Assembly (NCBI RefSeq): GCF_002532045.1
Contig: NZ_NWTG01000021.1
Location: 82,369 to 146,368, forward strand
DNA length: 64,000 bases
Reading direction: 5' to 3'
DNA from: Bradyrhizobium sp. C9
GTDB taxonomy: Bacteria > Pseudomonadota > Alphaproteobacteria > Rhizobiales > Xanthobacteraceae
Part shown: piece by piece, positions 6,363-15,600 of the stretch
How the letters are laid out: every line of letters starts with the position of its first letter
How positions within the stretch are numbered: the first letter of the stretch is position 1
Program-made: the position numbers and the translations under genes
The notes under the pieces: model-generated
What the model was told of the DNA's origin: nothing
Seen by the model: only the letters and a program-made list of their open reading frames with translations
The model's database searches: none

Positions 6363-9215
6363 TTAGAGCTCCATCGCGCTGCGCCAATGCTGATACATCG
6401 CGCGTATCGACGCCTCGGAGATCAAGGTGTCGGCGGTACCGATCACGCCGGGGTCCAGCTCGACCACATGTTGGCCGTCGGGGACCGCAAGCATGCCGTC
6501 CTGCACGAACTTGATGGCTTCGTTGTCTTCGAGGCCAAGGAAGCCTGCCGGCCCCATCAGATTGCCCTGCCGCAACCGATGACGGGTCATTTCCTCATCG
6601 TCACCCTCGAAGCCGAACATGGTCCACTTCATGATGAACTCGTTCGGTCCCGTCGGCACGATCTGCCGAACGCCCAGGGTGTTCATCTCCCGTTGCACGA
6701 TGAGATTGGGCCAGATCGTCGTCATGGTCACCGACCAGGGACTGTCGAATTCATTGACGAAATCCATGAAGCGCGGCTCCTCGAGCTGCATGCCTTCCTT
6801 GTAGGCGCGCATCTCCTTCTTGGTTTTGTTGTCGAGCTTGCTGACATCAGACTTTGCCGATGCCATCACGCCATGCCGCCCCGAGGGGTCGGCGATCATC
6901 GACGACTTGTTGCCGGCCACCAGCAGGCCGAACGTCACCAGAAACGTGTGCAGCAGCGTTGCGTGATACGGGTCCTTGAGGTTCTCGTGATAGAGCTTCC
7001 AGTTTCCCGGAAGACTGTGGCGATAGTGACCGAGCACCTTGGGCTTGCGCCCGTCGAAAGTCGCCTCGAACTCACGGAGAATCTCCGGTCCGAGATATTC
7101 GGCCAACGGCTCCATGTCGTCGCAGTACGACGCAAACACCACGCCACGATGGGTCGTGACTTTCAGCTGCCTGAGCCCGTGGTCCGCATTCTTGAAATCG
7201 CGCGGCATTCCGCCCTTGCCGTCGACCCCGCGGCGGAACGGCACCCCCGCCAGATTGCCCTTCAGGTCGTAGGACCACTGATGATAGGGACAGACGAATT
7301 CCTTGGCGTTGCCGCTCAGCTCGCGGCAGAACTCGGCCGCGCGATGAGCACAGCGGTTCTCGAAGACGTTGATCGAACCGTCCTCGGCGCGCGATACGAC
7401 GACGGGCGTCGGTCCTACATTCGACCGGATGAAATCGCCAATTTCAGGAATCTCGCTCTCCAGCGCGACGTAATTCCATGTTCGCCCGTGAAAGATCTTT
7501 TCGACTTCGCGTCGGTAGATGTCGTTGTCCGTGTACACCCAATCAGGCACCCTGGTGAGCCCCTCGGATGGCCAGACGTATTGCTTCGACGTCGTCGTCA
7601 CCGACCTCTCGTTCACCACCTGGGTATTCTCCTTTTTGCCGTCACTCGTGAGCAGAGCAGCGGAAACCGTGGCGATATCGAACATGTCAGGGTTTTCGAG
7701 CTGCTTGCGCGCCTGCCGTATCGCGGTGGGATCGGAAAACGCGACCACGCTGGTAAGCCGCCCGGTGTCCGGATCAATCGTGCGATAGACGGCGCCAGGT
7801 TCGCCATCGCGGCCTGTAAGCGCGACCTTGTCGCCGGGTGACGAGACCCCGACTATCTGAATATTCAGGCCGAACTGGTCGGTCCAGAACCAGGGAGCCT
7901 GCGCATCCGGGCTCGGCGCCGCCCCGGCGATCGACTGCCCTGCGGCTGCACCTTGCTGCTCCGCATTATGCCAACTCTCAAAGCGGTGGGAGCGCCCCCT
8001 GACCGGACGGCAATGCAGGGCGCAGTCGCCCGCCGCCCAGATTCCCGCGATGCTGGTCCTTTGCTCTGCGTCGACAACGATCCCGCCATCCACCTCGCAG
8101 CCGGCCGCGGCTGCCAGTTCCGTCTCGGGGGCCAAGCCGACACCGACGCAGACGACATCTGCAGCGAAAGCGCCGGCTGAGGTATTGACCACCAGACCCT
8201 CAACGTCGCGGCGGATATCCTGGACCTGCACGCCCGGCAAAACGGTAACGCCGTGACGCTCGGCAAGAGAGCGAAAACTCCGCCCCAACGGTGGAGGCAG
8301 CACGCGGGCCATCAGTTCGGTTTCGCGCTCGAGGAGGACTGTCGCGACCTCGAGCGTCGCAGCGGCCGAAGCAAGTTCAAGACCAATGAAACCGCCGCCG
8401 ACGATGACGAGACGCTTCGCGCTTGCGAGCGATTGCCTGATCGAGTTGGCATCCTCGATCGTGCGCAGATAGTGCACACCTGGCAAATCGGCACCGGCGA
8501 TTGAAAGTCGCCGCGGAACTCCGCCGGTCGCCAGCAGAAGCGCATCATATCGAAGCTCAGTCCCGTTGCTCAGGAATGCGGTCCTGGCCGCCGGATCGAT
8601 CCGGGTAACCGAGCACCCGAGGTGGGTCTTGACGTCGAGGGAAGCCGCATCGGCCTCAGCCAGACGCCGGCAGGATTCGATCGCCGCTTTTCCAAGGAGG
8701 ATATCCTTTGACAGCGGTGGACGTTCGTACGGGAGGTGCTTCTCTCTACCGACGAGATCTATCGTGCCGGTGAAGCCGCTGGCCCGCATGCTGCGAATCG
8801 CCACTGCAGCCGCCTGACCGGCCCCCACAACGACGACCGCCCCGCGGGAAGGCGCCTCCCCCTTGGTGCAGATCTGCTCCTGATCCTTCGGCGCAGCCTC
8901 GTTGTCTCCGTCGAGATCGATAAGCACCTCGCCATCCCTGACCTTGACCGCGTAGGTCTCGAGGTCCTGAGTGACCGGCGAGCAGAGCGCCTTCCCCGAT
9001 CTGATATCGAAGATGCCCTGGTGCAGCGGACACTCGATCGTGCCGCCGTCGACGAATCCATCGGCAAGAAAGGCCAGCGCGTGCGTGCATATGCCATGCG
9101 TGGCAAAGACCTCACCATCAAGGCGATAGAGCGCCACGGGCCTGCCGTCGATCTCGATGCTCGTCACGCCGTCGGGCTTCAGCTCATCCACGGCAATTGC
9201 TTTTCGCCACACCAT
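6363..9215 (-). CDS. Rieske ferredoxin - ferredoxin reductase - ring-hydroxylating oxygenase alpha, single 950-residue frame
   Basis: Three normally separate parts are in one frame. Residues 1-105 are a Rieske ferredoxin (C43-x-H45, C62-x2-H65). About 125-530 is an FAD/NAD(P)H reductase (VVVGAGQAA, then VIVGGGFIGLE and an FAD-site AAGDCA). About 534-950 is an oxygenase alpha subunit with its own Rieske centre (C622, H624, C642, H645) and an Fe(II) site DPYHATLLH (D748, H751, H756). The motifs resemble the anthranilate/salicylate-5-hydroxylase branch. No stop lies between reductase and alpha, but an AAGGAG site precedes in-frame GTG codons at 7619 and 7616, so free alpha may also be made. Ferredoxin-reductase fusions are known; the triple fusion is unusual. 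It is first in the operon. Confidence 0.9.
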   Translation of the reverse strand: MVWRKAIAVDELKPDGVTSIEIDGRPVALYRLDGEVFATHGICTHALAFLADGFVDGGTIECPLHQGIFDIRSGKALCSPVTQDLETYAVKVRDGEVLIDLDGDNEAAPKDQEQICTKGEAPSRGAVVVVGAGQAAAVAIRSMRASGFTGTIDLVGREKHLPYERPPLSKDILLGKAAIESCRRLAEADAASLDVKTHLGCSVTRIDPAARTAFLSNGTELRYDALLLATGGVPRRLSIAGADLPGVHYLRTIEDANSIRQSLASAKRLVIVGGGFIGLELASAAATLEVATVLLERETELMARVLPPPLGRSFRSLAERHGVTVLPGVQVQDIRRDVEGLVVNTSAGAFAADVVCVGVGLAPETELAAAAGCEVDGGIVVDAEQRTSIAGIWAAGDCALHCRPVRGRSHRFESWHNAEQQGAAAGQSIAGAAPSPDAQAPWFWTDQFGLNIQIVGVSSPGDKVALTGRDGEPGAVYRTIDPDTGRLTSVVAFSDPTAIRQARKQLENPDMFDIATVSAALLTSDGKKENTQVVNERSVTTTSKQYVWPSEGLTRVPDWVYTDNDIYRREVEKIFHGRTWNYVALESEIPEIGDFIRSNVGPTPVVVSRAEDGSINVFENRCAHRAAEFCRELSGNAKEFVCPYHQWSYDLKGNLAGVPFRRGVDGKGGMPRDFKNADHGLRQLKVTTHRGVVFASYCDDMEPLAEYLGPEILREFEATFDGRKPKVLGHYRHSLPGNWKLYHENLKDPYHATLLHTFLVTFGLLVAGNKSSMIADPSGRHGVMASAKSDVSKLDNKTKKEMRAYKEGMQLEEPRFMDFVNEFDSPWSVTMTTIWPNLIVQREMNTLGVRQIVPTGPNEFIMKWTMFGFEGDDEEMTRHRLRQGNLMGPAGFLGLEDNEAIKFVQDGMLAVPDGQHVVELDPGVIGTADTLISEASIRAMYQHWRSAMEL
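7614..7634 (-). promoter_or_regulatory. Internal ribosome-binding site and GTG start for the oxygenase alpha domain
   Basis: On the coding strand AAGGAG is followed nine bases later by GTG GTG AAC GAG, exactly at the reductase/alpha junction (residues 533-534 of the long frame). The downstream product would be about 417 residues, the normal length of a free alpha subunit. Confidence 0.6.
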
Positions 9216-9237
9216 TCCACACCTCGGAAACCGCCCT

Positions 9238-9259
9238 GAATTTTAATCAGTGTACATCT
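9238..9259. promoter_or_regulatory. Putative MarR operator, copy 3, upstream of the dioxygenase operon
   Basis: CTGAATTTTAATCAGT followed by GTACATCT lies 22 bases before the start of the long fusion gene. It is nearly identical to copy 2 at 1325, and its TACATCT part matches copy 1 in inverse orientation. The position fits repression of this operon by the MarR protein; this is inference. Confidence 0.6.
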
Positions 9260-9357
9260 CTTTTTGAGCAATGCAAGGCAAACCCGACCCTCCGAGCAAA
9301 ACAAGCTAAAATGGCTTATATATGCAGCTAAATTCCGATGACTATCCAATCATTACC

Positions 9358-9372
9358 TTGGCGAATCGCCAA
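9358..9372. promoter_or_regulatory. Perfect palindrome TTGGCGAATCGCCAA, possible operator
   Basis: Seven-base arms surround one central base, in an AT-rich stretch upstream of the dioxygenase operon. This suits a dimeric repressor or activator other than the MarR protein. No second copy was noticed. Confidence 0.35.
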
Positions 9373-9839
9373 CATGAGGAATGCATATAAGGTGCTATAC
9401 TGACTATATAGACAGCATACAAGGCAGATACTGAACTCCCCGGCTCTGCCCCGTTGGCAATGATCACCTGACTGGGGATGTGGCTTCAGGAAAGCCTCGC
9501 TCGCCGCTCGCCCCTATGAGACGTTCTGAGGAATTCTTGCCATCGCCTGCTCTCACATTTGAGCCAGGCGGCTGGACGCTTCGGCCAGGGCCCAATTGAT
9601 GGTCAATCTGACCACACAGATCGGCGTGCCCTACTGATTGCGGCGGCCTGTTGGGCGAGTGGCGTGCGGAAATAGCCAAGGAGCACGCAGAGACGAGCTG
9701 ACAGGTGTCAGGAGAGCAAGCGCACCCGAACGATAGTTCGATTTTGCGATCGGTCTTGTTACACCTTCGCGCGACGCCATCGACGTCGGCGCCTAACGCG
9801 CGAAGGCGCCGTGGACAGGCGGATCGTCGAACGGCCGGC

Positions 9840-10382
9840 TCACGCGTGCGCTGGTGCGACGTCAGGGAAGTCGAGCTCGACCTGGGAGATGTTGCTCATG
9901 AAATTAGTGTACAGGAACTGCGCCGTGAGACCGGCGATGGCAACAATGTCGCCGTCGGTGAACCCAGCCGCGCGCACATCGGCGAGCTGCTCATCGCTCA
10001 CCTTGCCTCGTCTGTCTGCGATGGCCTTGGCGAAACGAACAGCGGCAGCGCGCTTCGGATCGCGCGATTTGCCTTCGCGATTGAGATCGAGCTCCCCGGT
10101 GTCAAGCTTCGCGAGCCAGGAGCCCAGGAAAACGTGCGACTGCGCGCAATACTTGCAGCCGCTGTCTTCCGAAACGGCCAGGCCCATCGATTCGATCGTC
10201 GCGACGTCCAGGGTCCGGGAAAGCGTCCCCGACAGGGCCACGAAGGCGGCGAGTGTGTTGGGGCTGAGGGCCATAAACCGGAACAGCGCCGGCGTCCAGC
10301 CGAGCCGCTTGGCAACCCCTTCAAGGGTCGCATGAGTCTCTACTGGCGCCTCGGCCAGACTCGGAATCGCTATACGTGACAT
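9840..10382 (-). CDS. AhpD / carboxymuconolactone-decarboxylase-like protein
   Basis: A 180-residue all-helical CMD-family protein with the AhpD-type redox motif CKYCAQSH (CxxC followed by His) at about residues 76-83. That motif marks alkylhydroperoxidase or disulfide-reductase-like members rather than true carboxymuconolactone decarboxylases, which lack it. The ATG is preceded by GGAGAA. It follows a SnoaL-like gene after 105 bases on the same strand. It may protect against peroxides from the oxygenases nearby; the exact reaction is unknown. Confidence 0.8.
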   Translation of the reverse strand: MSRIAIPSLAEAPVETHATLEGVAKRLGWTPALFRFMALSPNTLAAFVALSGTLSRTLDVATIESMGLAVSEDSGCKYCAQSHVFLGSWLAKLDTGELDLNREGKSRDPKRAAAVRFAKAIADRRGKVSDEQLADVRAAGFTDGDIVAIAGLTAQFLYTNFMSNISQVELDFPDVAPAHA

Positions 10383-10487
10383 TGAAGTTCTCCTTTGCGA
10401 TGCAGGCGGATTCTCTTTGCGGTGCCGGCCAGATGTCCGCGGCGCGCCGCCCTTCCTTCGTCATTGCCCAACCGTGACCCGGGTCGG

Positions 10488-10913
10488 TCAGGCTTTGTTC
10501 AGGGCGCCAACAAGGGTTTGGAAGCCAACCCATCCCCAATAAACCCGGTGATGGGCGATCAGGCCGTCGGCAATATCCATGACCTCGACCAAATCCACCT
10601 GGTCGCCCTTCGGAGTCTCGCGCGGATATTCCCAGATCAGTTGCCGTCCGTTGGAATAGAACAGCCCGGTGCGATACCAGTTGGCGAGCTCGTTTCCGAG
10701 CTTGCGAAATCCGGCCTCGAAAAATGGCCTGATCTCGCTCTTCCCTCGCAGAACCCCCGCCTTCCGATCCTTCAGCGTGACCAGGATCGCAGCCGTCTCA
10801 AACACGGCATCTTCTGCATACAGCGCGATCAGCCCGTCCACGTCCTTCTGGACAATCGTCGTTTGCCATCGATCGTAGATGTAACGGATCTGCGCATCGG
10901 TATTTTCGGTCAT
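10488..10913 (-). CDS. SnoaL/NTF2-like protein
   Basis: A 141-residue protein with the cone-shaped NTF2 fold (IRYIYDRWQTTIVQKDVDGLIALYAEDAVFE). Members include polyketide cyclases, ketosteroid isomerases and many enzymes of unknown reaction. It sits between an AraC regulator and an AhpD-like gene on the same strand, and probably shares regulation with the latter. The catalytic residues are not clear enough to name a substrate. Confidence 0.75.
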   Translation of the reverse strand: MTENTDAQIRYIYDRWQTTIVQKDVDGLIALYAEDAVFETAAILVTLKDRKAGVLRGKSEIRPFFEAGFRKLGNELANWYRTGLFYSNGRQLIWEYPRETPKGDQVDLVEVMDIADGLIAHHRVYWGWVGFQTLVGALNKA

Positions 10914-11170
10914 GGGTGGCTCCCTACAATTTGTGCAAGGAACATGGATCCAGCTGCTCCAAACCCCAATCTCAGAGCGTCCAGCGTTTGTCGCAGGTCA
11001 TCCGGAAATCGCTTGTCTTGGCTGCCGACAATCAGCTTGAGGTGACGCCGCTAACGGATGGATCCGGCGGTCGGCTCCTGCCGCCAACGGTCGAGGCGAT
11101 TCCGATGGCGTGGTCCGCACTGAGGGAGCACCTCGGCGCGGCCCTGGAGGCATCGCGCTCGATTCGGCGG

Positions 11171-12151
11171 CTAGGCGGCGCTCGGACTGCGAAGTCTCCT
11201 GAGGTAAGCGGACGGCGTGGTCCCATGGACCGCTTGAAACGCACGAAGGAAGCTCGTGCGCGCGCTATAGCCGCAGTCTTCGGCGAGCTGGTCCATCGAC
11301 ATCTCGCCGGAATTGAGCAGCGCCACCGCCTGGCGCATTCTCAGGTCTCGTAACGTCGCCATAGGCGCCTTGCCGAACAGCCGCGCAAACCTCTCAGCGA
11401 AGAGAGTTCGGCTGAGACCGGCGGTCTGGGCCAGGGTCTTTAGCGAATGCGGTGCGCTCGGCCGAGCCACCATGTCGGCGAAGGCGCGAGCGATCTGGGG
11501 ATCGCTCAACACCGCGAAGCGCTCGACCCAAAGGTTCATTGAGCTCAGCGAACGGCGTAGCAGCGTCACAAGAACCTGTTTCAGGAGAGCGTTCGACATA
11601 GCGCCCGCCCCGACCTCTTCGGTAATGAGCTCGGCCAGGGCGGTCTTCAGCCGGACATCGAGGTGATGACTTTCGTCGAACTGCTCGACGATTGGCGTCA
11701 TGAGATCGGAAAACAGCTCGACGTTCGCTCCGTACCGCGCGCAGAAGTAGCCGCAGATGAGGATCATCTGGTATGGGCCGCGCCCTACCTCGTAGCGGCG
11801 GATCGCTCCTGGCGGAAAAACCTGATCCCGACCGCGCAACGTCGTGTCGGGGCCGGCGGCTGCGTCACCTCCGGTCGCCTCAATCTGGAACAGGAGCCCT
11901 TTCGGCATGACCATGAGAGTGTGCGGCTTCACCGCCATCGGCTCCTGACCTGCGGTCCGGAGGAGCCCCGAACCCGTCAGGCAGTAGTGGATCGCCGGCA
12001 TGGGGGGACCGCCACCGAGTTCGAGCCGCCAGCCCGGACTCACGAGGCATTCGGCCAAGCCCAGGAATTCGACATCCAGCGCCGTGACCAGATCATCGAG
12101 ATCGGCGCGAGACTGTCGAACGAGGAGTTGCTCAAACACGCTCGCTCTCAC
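11171..12151 (-). CDS. AraC family transcriptional regulator
   Basis: A 326-residue protein. The N-terminal cupin-like sensor (about 20-190) is of the type often annotated as AraC-binding-like, and the C-terminal double helix-turn-helix (about 225-320) includes the conserved FLRAFQAVHGTTPSAYLRR. It is transcribed like the downstream SnoaL/AhpD pair, which lies 257 bases further on and is a plausible target. A cysteine (IHYCLTGSG) in the sensor is noticeable, but its role is unknown. Confidence 0.88.
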   Translation of the reverse strand: MRASVFEQLLVRQSRADLDDLVTALDVEFLGLAECLVSPGWRLELGGGPPMPAIHYCLTGSGLLRTAGQEPMAVKPHTLMVMPKGLLFQIEATGGDAAAGPDTTLRGRDQVFPPGAIRRYEVGRGPYQMILICGYFCARYGANVELFSDLMTPIVEQFDESHHLDVRLKTALAELITEEVGAGAMSNALLKQVLVTLLRRSLSSMNLWVERFAVLSDPQIARAFADMVARPSAPHSLKTLAQTAGLSRTLFAERFARLFGKAPMATLRDLRMRQAVALLNSGEMSMDQLAEDCGYSARTSFLRAFQAVHGTTPSAYLRRLRSPSAA

Positions 12152-12304
12152 CCTTCAGGTCCTCCACTGCCGCCCCCTCGGCGTCCGGCATGCGTCGAGG
12201 ATCAGCGGCTCAATCATAACATTTTCGAAGCGGACCGTCCCTTGTGATGAACGATGAGACGATACAAGGCTAAGCCTTCAGTTTGCGGCCAACCTCGGTC
12301 GGTG

Positions 12305-12664
12305 TCACACCCGCGAGCAAGTGTTTCGCAGGTTCATGGCGATCCACTCGCGGGCAGCTATGAGCAGCTTCTCAAGAAAGCGTGGATCGGCATGCGGCAC
12401 GAACCGGTCGAAACATTCGATCGTGGTGGCCTCAAACAGTCCTGCGCGGGTGTAGGGTTCATTGGCCATCAAGCTGTCGACTTCGGCCCGGTTACCCCGC
12501 AAGATCAGGAACATGCCTTTGACCGTGCCGTCCTCGTCCATCAGCGCGCCGCCTTGCTCCAGAGAGTTCCGGTTCGCGATCATATACTCGAGGTGAACGT
12601 CGCGGATACTCAGCCGCGCATCGGCGCCGCCAGGCCTGTAGAGACATCGCACAACCGTCAGCAT
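12305..12664 (-). CDS. YCII-related domain protein
   Basis: A 119-residue ferredoxin-like-fold protein of the YCII family. It shows the usual pattern of an early histidine-containing strand (IRDVHLEYMIAN), a middle GGALMDEDGTVKGMFLI, and NEPYTRAGLFEATTIECF. Family members include dehalogenases and muconolactone-like isomerases, but most are uncharacterised. It starts nine bases after the large oxidoreductase gene and ends that transporter/oxidase operon. Confidence 0.75.
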   Translation of the reverse strand: MLTVVRCLYRPGGADARLSIRDVHLEYMIANRNSLEQGGALMDEDGTVKGMFLILRGNRAEVDSLMANEPYTRAGLFEATTIECFDRFVPHADPRFLEKLLIAAREWIAMNLRNTCSRV

Positions 12665-12673
12665 CGGATTATC

Positions 12674-15600
12674 CTACGCGGCTCCCTTGTTCTCTCGGGG
12701 GAGCGGCGTGCGAATTGCATCGAACTGCCCGATCAGGTGCTGCTGCTCGCGCTCCACCGCGACGAGACTTCTCGCTTTGACGTGACCAAAGCCCCTGATC
12801 CTCTCAGGCAGCGCCGCCAGCCGCACGGCAGTATCGAGCGTCGCCGGTGACAGACCGGCCAGCAGATGTTCGACGAGCGTCCGATAATCGCCGATCAGGC
12901 GACGTTCCGTCTTGCGCTCGTGGCTGTAGCCGAAGAGATCGAGCGGCGTCCCCCGCAGGAATTTCAAGCGGGCCAGCAGCGCAAAGAGATGCATCATCCA
13001 GGGGCCGAAAGTGAGCTTGCGCGGCTCGGCACCGCCTGATCCCGGCTTTGCAACGAACGGGGGCGCAAGATGGAAGCGGAGCGTAAAGTCGCCATCGAAC
13101 TGCCGGCTCAGCGCCGCCGCGAATTCCGGGCTCCGGTAGAGCCGCGCGACCTCGTATTCATCCTTGTAGGCCATGAGCTTGAACAGATTGTTCGCTACCG
13201 TGCGGGCGAATCGCAGACCGGTGCGAACGCCGAGCCGGCGCTCGGCCGCGGCACATCGCTCGACCAAATCGCAGTACCGCGCCGCGTAGGCCGCGTTCTG
13301 ATAGTTGGTCAATTGTGTCATGTGCCGCTCGAGAAGCACGCGCCAATCCTCCGGCTGGGCGGCGACGATGGCCACTTGCGCTGCCCCGGCGGCCACTACG
13401 CGCCCGAAGGCGAATGCGCGCCGGTTGGACTCGACCGCCACGCCGTTGAGTGCGATCGCCTGAAACATTGCCGCCTCGCTGACCGGGATCAACCCCTGCT
13501 GCCAAGCATGACCGATCAGGACCATGTTGACGGCGGTCGAATCCCCGAACTCATCCTGTACACGCTTGTGCGCGTCGAAGCTCGTCAGCAATTCCCCGCT
13601 CGAGGCATGGCGCACCTTCTTCAGCAACTCATCGGTGCGGGAGTCGAAATCCGGGTCGCGGGTGAATTCCGCTGTGGAACCGATATGCGTGTTGGCGAGC
13701 ACCCGCGTCGAACCGTGACGGATAGTGCCGAGGCTATCGGGCAGGTTGCCGACGATAAGATCCCCCATGATCACGCCGTCGGCCTCGCCCCAGTCGATGC
13801 GCGGCTGGTTGATCCGCGTTCCGGGGCGGCCGAGCCGCAAATGACACATCACCGAGCCGCCCTTCTGGGCCACCGCCGTGAAATCAAGCTCGGCGACCTC
13901 GAGGTGATCGAGATGCGCGGCCATCGCGACGATGGCACCAACGGTGATGATACCGCTACCACCGACACCGGCGATCAGCAGATTGTGCGGCCGCCCTTCG
14001 GGCAGTGCGAGCGACGGCTTCGCCAAGCGTTCGGCGCGCGCGATCCAATCCGTGGCAGAGGCTTGCGGCTTACGGAGCTTGCCGCCGATCACGGAGACGA
14101 AGCTCGGGCAGAAGCCGTCGACACAGGAGAAATCCTTGTTGCAAGAGGTCTGATCGATGGCACGTTTCAGGCCAAGGTCGGTCTCCAGCGGCACGATCGA
14201 GAGGCAATTGGAGGCCTTGCCGCAATCACCGCAGCCCTCGCACACCGCGCTGTTGATGAACAGGCGCTTGTCGGGATCGGGGTAAGTGCCCCTCTTGCGG
14301 CGGCGGCGCTTCTCCGCCGCGCAGGTCTGGTCGTAGATCAGGACGGTGACGCCCTTGATGGCGCGCAGTTCGCGCTGGATCGCATCCAGCTCGTGGCGAT
14401 CGTGCACGGAGACACCGGGCTCGAGCACGACGCCGGCGTAGCGCACGACGTCATCGGTTGCCACCACCACTTTCTTCGCGCCTTCACTCAGCATCTGGCG
14501 TGCGACCTGCGGCACGGTCAGCTGGCCGTCAACCGGCTGCCCGCCGGTCATCGCCACCGCGTCATTGAACAGGATCTTGTAGGTGACGTTGTTGCCCGCC
14601 GCGATCGACTGCCGGATTGCAAGATAGCCCGAATGGAAATAGGTGCCCTCGCCCATATTCTGAAACACATGCGGCGTCGTGGTGAAGCTGGCCTGCCCGA
14701 CCCAGTCGACGCCTTCGGCGCCCATCTGGGTGAGGCCCGAGGTCTGCCGGTCCATCCAGGTCGCCATATAGTGGCAGCCGACGCCAGCCAGCGCCACGCT
14801 GCCCTCCGGCACCTTGGTCGAGGAATTGTGCGGGCAGCCCGAACAGAAATACGGCAGACGGCGCATGCCGTCCGCCGCGTTTCCGAGCGCCGGCGGCTTC
14901 TCGAACGCCGTTGCGGCGTCGGTCAACGCGAGGTCGGGCCGGACCACCGCTAGCCACATCGACAGCGGGCCAAGCAGCGATGACGGCCTGTGCTGTCCAA
15001 GCGCCGAGATGAGCGGCGCGCCGTCCAGATCGCGGCGACCGGCGATGCTCGGCCTGCGATCGGCCGACCGGTTGAACAGGATGTCCTTGACCTGATCTTC
15101 GACGAGACTGGTCTTTTCTTCGACGACGAGGATGTGTTTCAATCCTGCGGAAAATGTCTCAAAACCATCGCGGTCCAACGGAAACACGAGCCCTGGCTTC
15201 CAGATGCGCACGCCCGCTTGGGCGAGACGTTCGGGCGGAAGACCGGCGCGCGACAAAGCTTCCACTACGTCGAGCGCGGTCTTGCCGGCCGCGACAATGC
15301 CGACTTCGGCGCGCGGCGAGCCGATCAAGAGCCGGTCTAGCGGATTGGCTCGCGCAAAGGCCGAAATCGCTTCGAGCCGGCGCATCATGCGGACTTCGAT
15401 CGCCGGGGTCAGAAAGTCGCGCGTACCATAGCCAAGATCTTCGCGCGTTAGGTCCTTCAGGTCGGGACTCGCAAACCGCGGCAACGCTTCGGAGAAGAAG
15501 CTCCGGCTGCTCTCGACGGTCTCAGAGATCGCCTTGAAGGCGACCCAGGCTCCGGAAAAGCGCGACGCCGCCCACCCCCAGAGGCCGAACAAGACGAATT

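Larger units (their letters stand above)
9216..9839. other. Gene-free, partly AT-rich intergenic region
   Basis: No convincing gene is present. From about 9260 to 9440 the base composition is much richer in A and T than the surroundings. It contains the MarR-type element, a 15-base palindrome (9358-9372) and a second TATACTGA at about 9396. The remainder, 9460-9839, shows only open frames with arginine/proline-rich, non-protein-like translations. Confidence 0.6.

Noticed and set aside
5886..7841. A 651-residue frame on the plus strand opposite the dioxygenase fusion and beta subunit
   Set aside because: It is the antisense of well-supported genes on the minus strand, with histidine/arginine-rich composition and no family motif.
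9464..9679. A 71-residue minus-strand frame in the AT-rich intergenic region
   Set aside because: Composition is not protein-like and no start signal is present.
13070..14953. A 627-residue plus-strand frame opposite the indolepyruvate oxidoreductase gene
   Set aside because: Shadow of the GC-rich coding strand; no recognisable domain.
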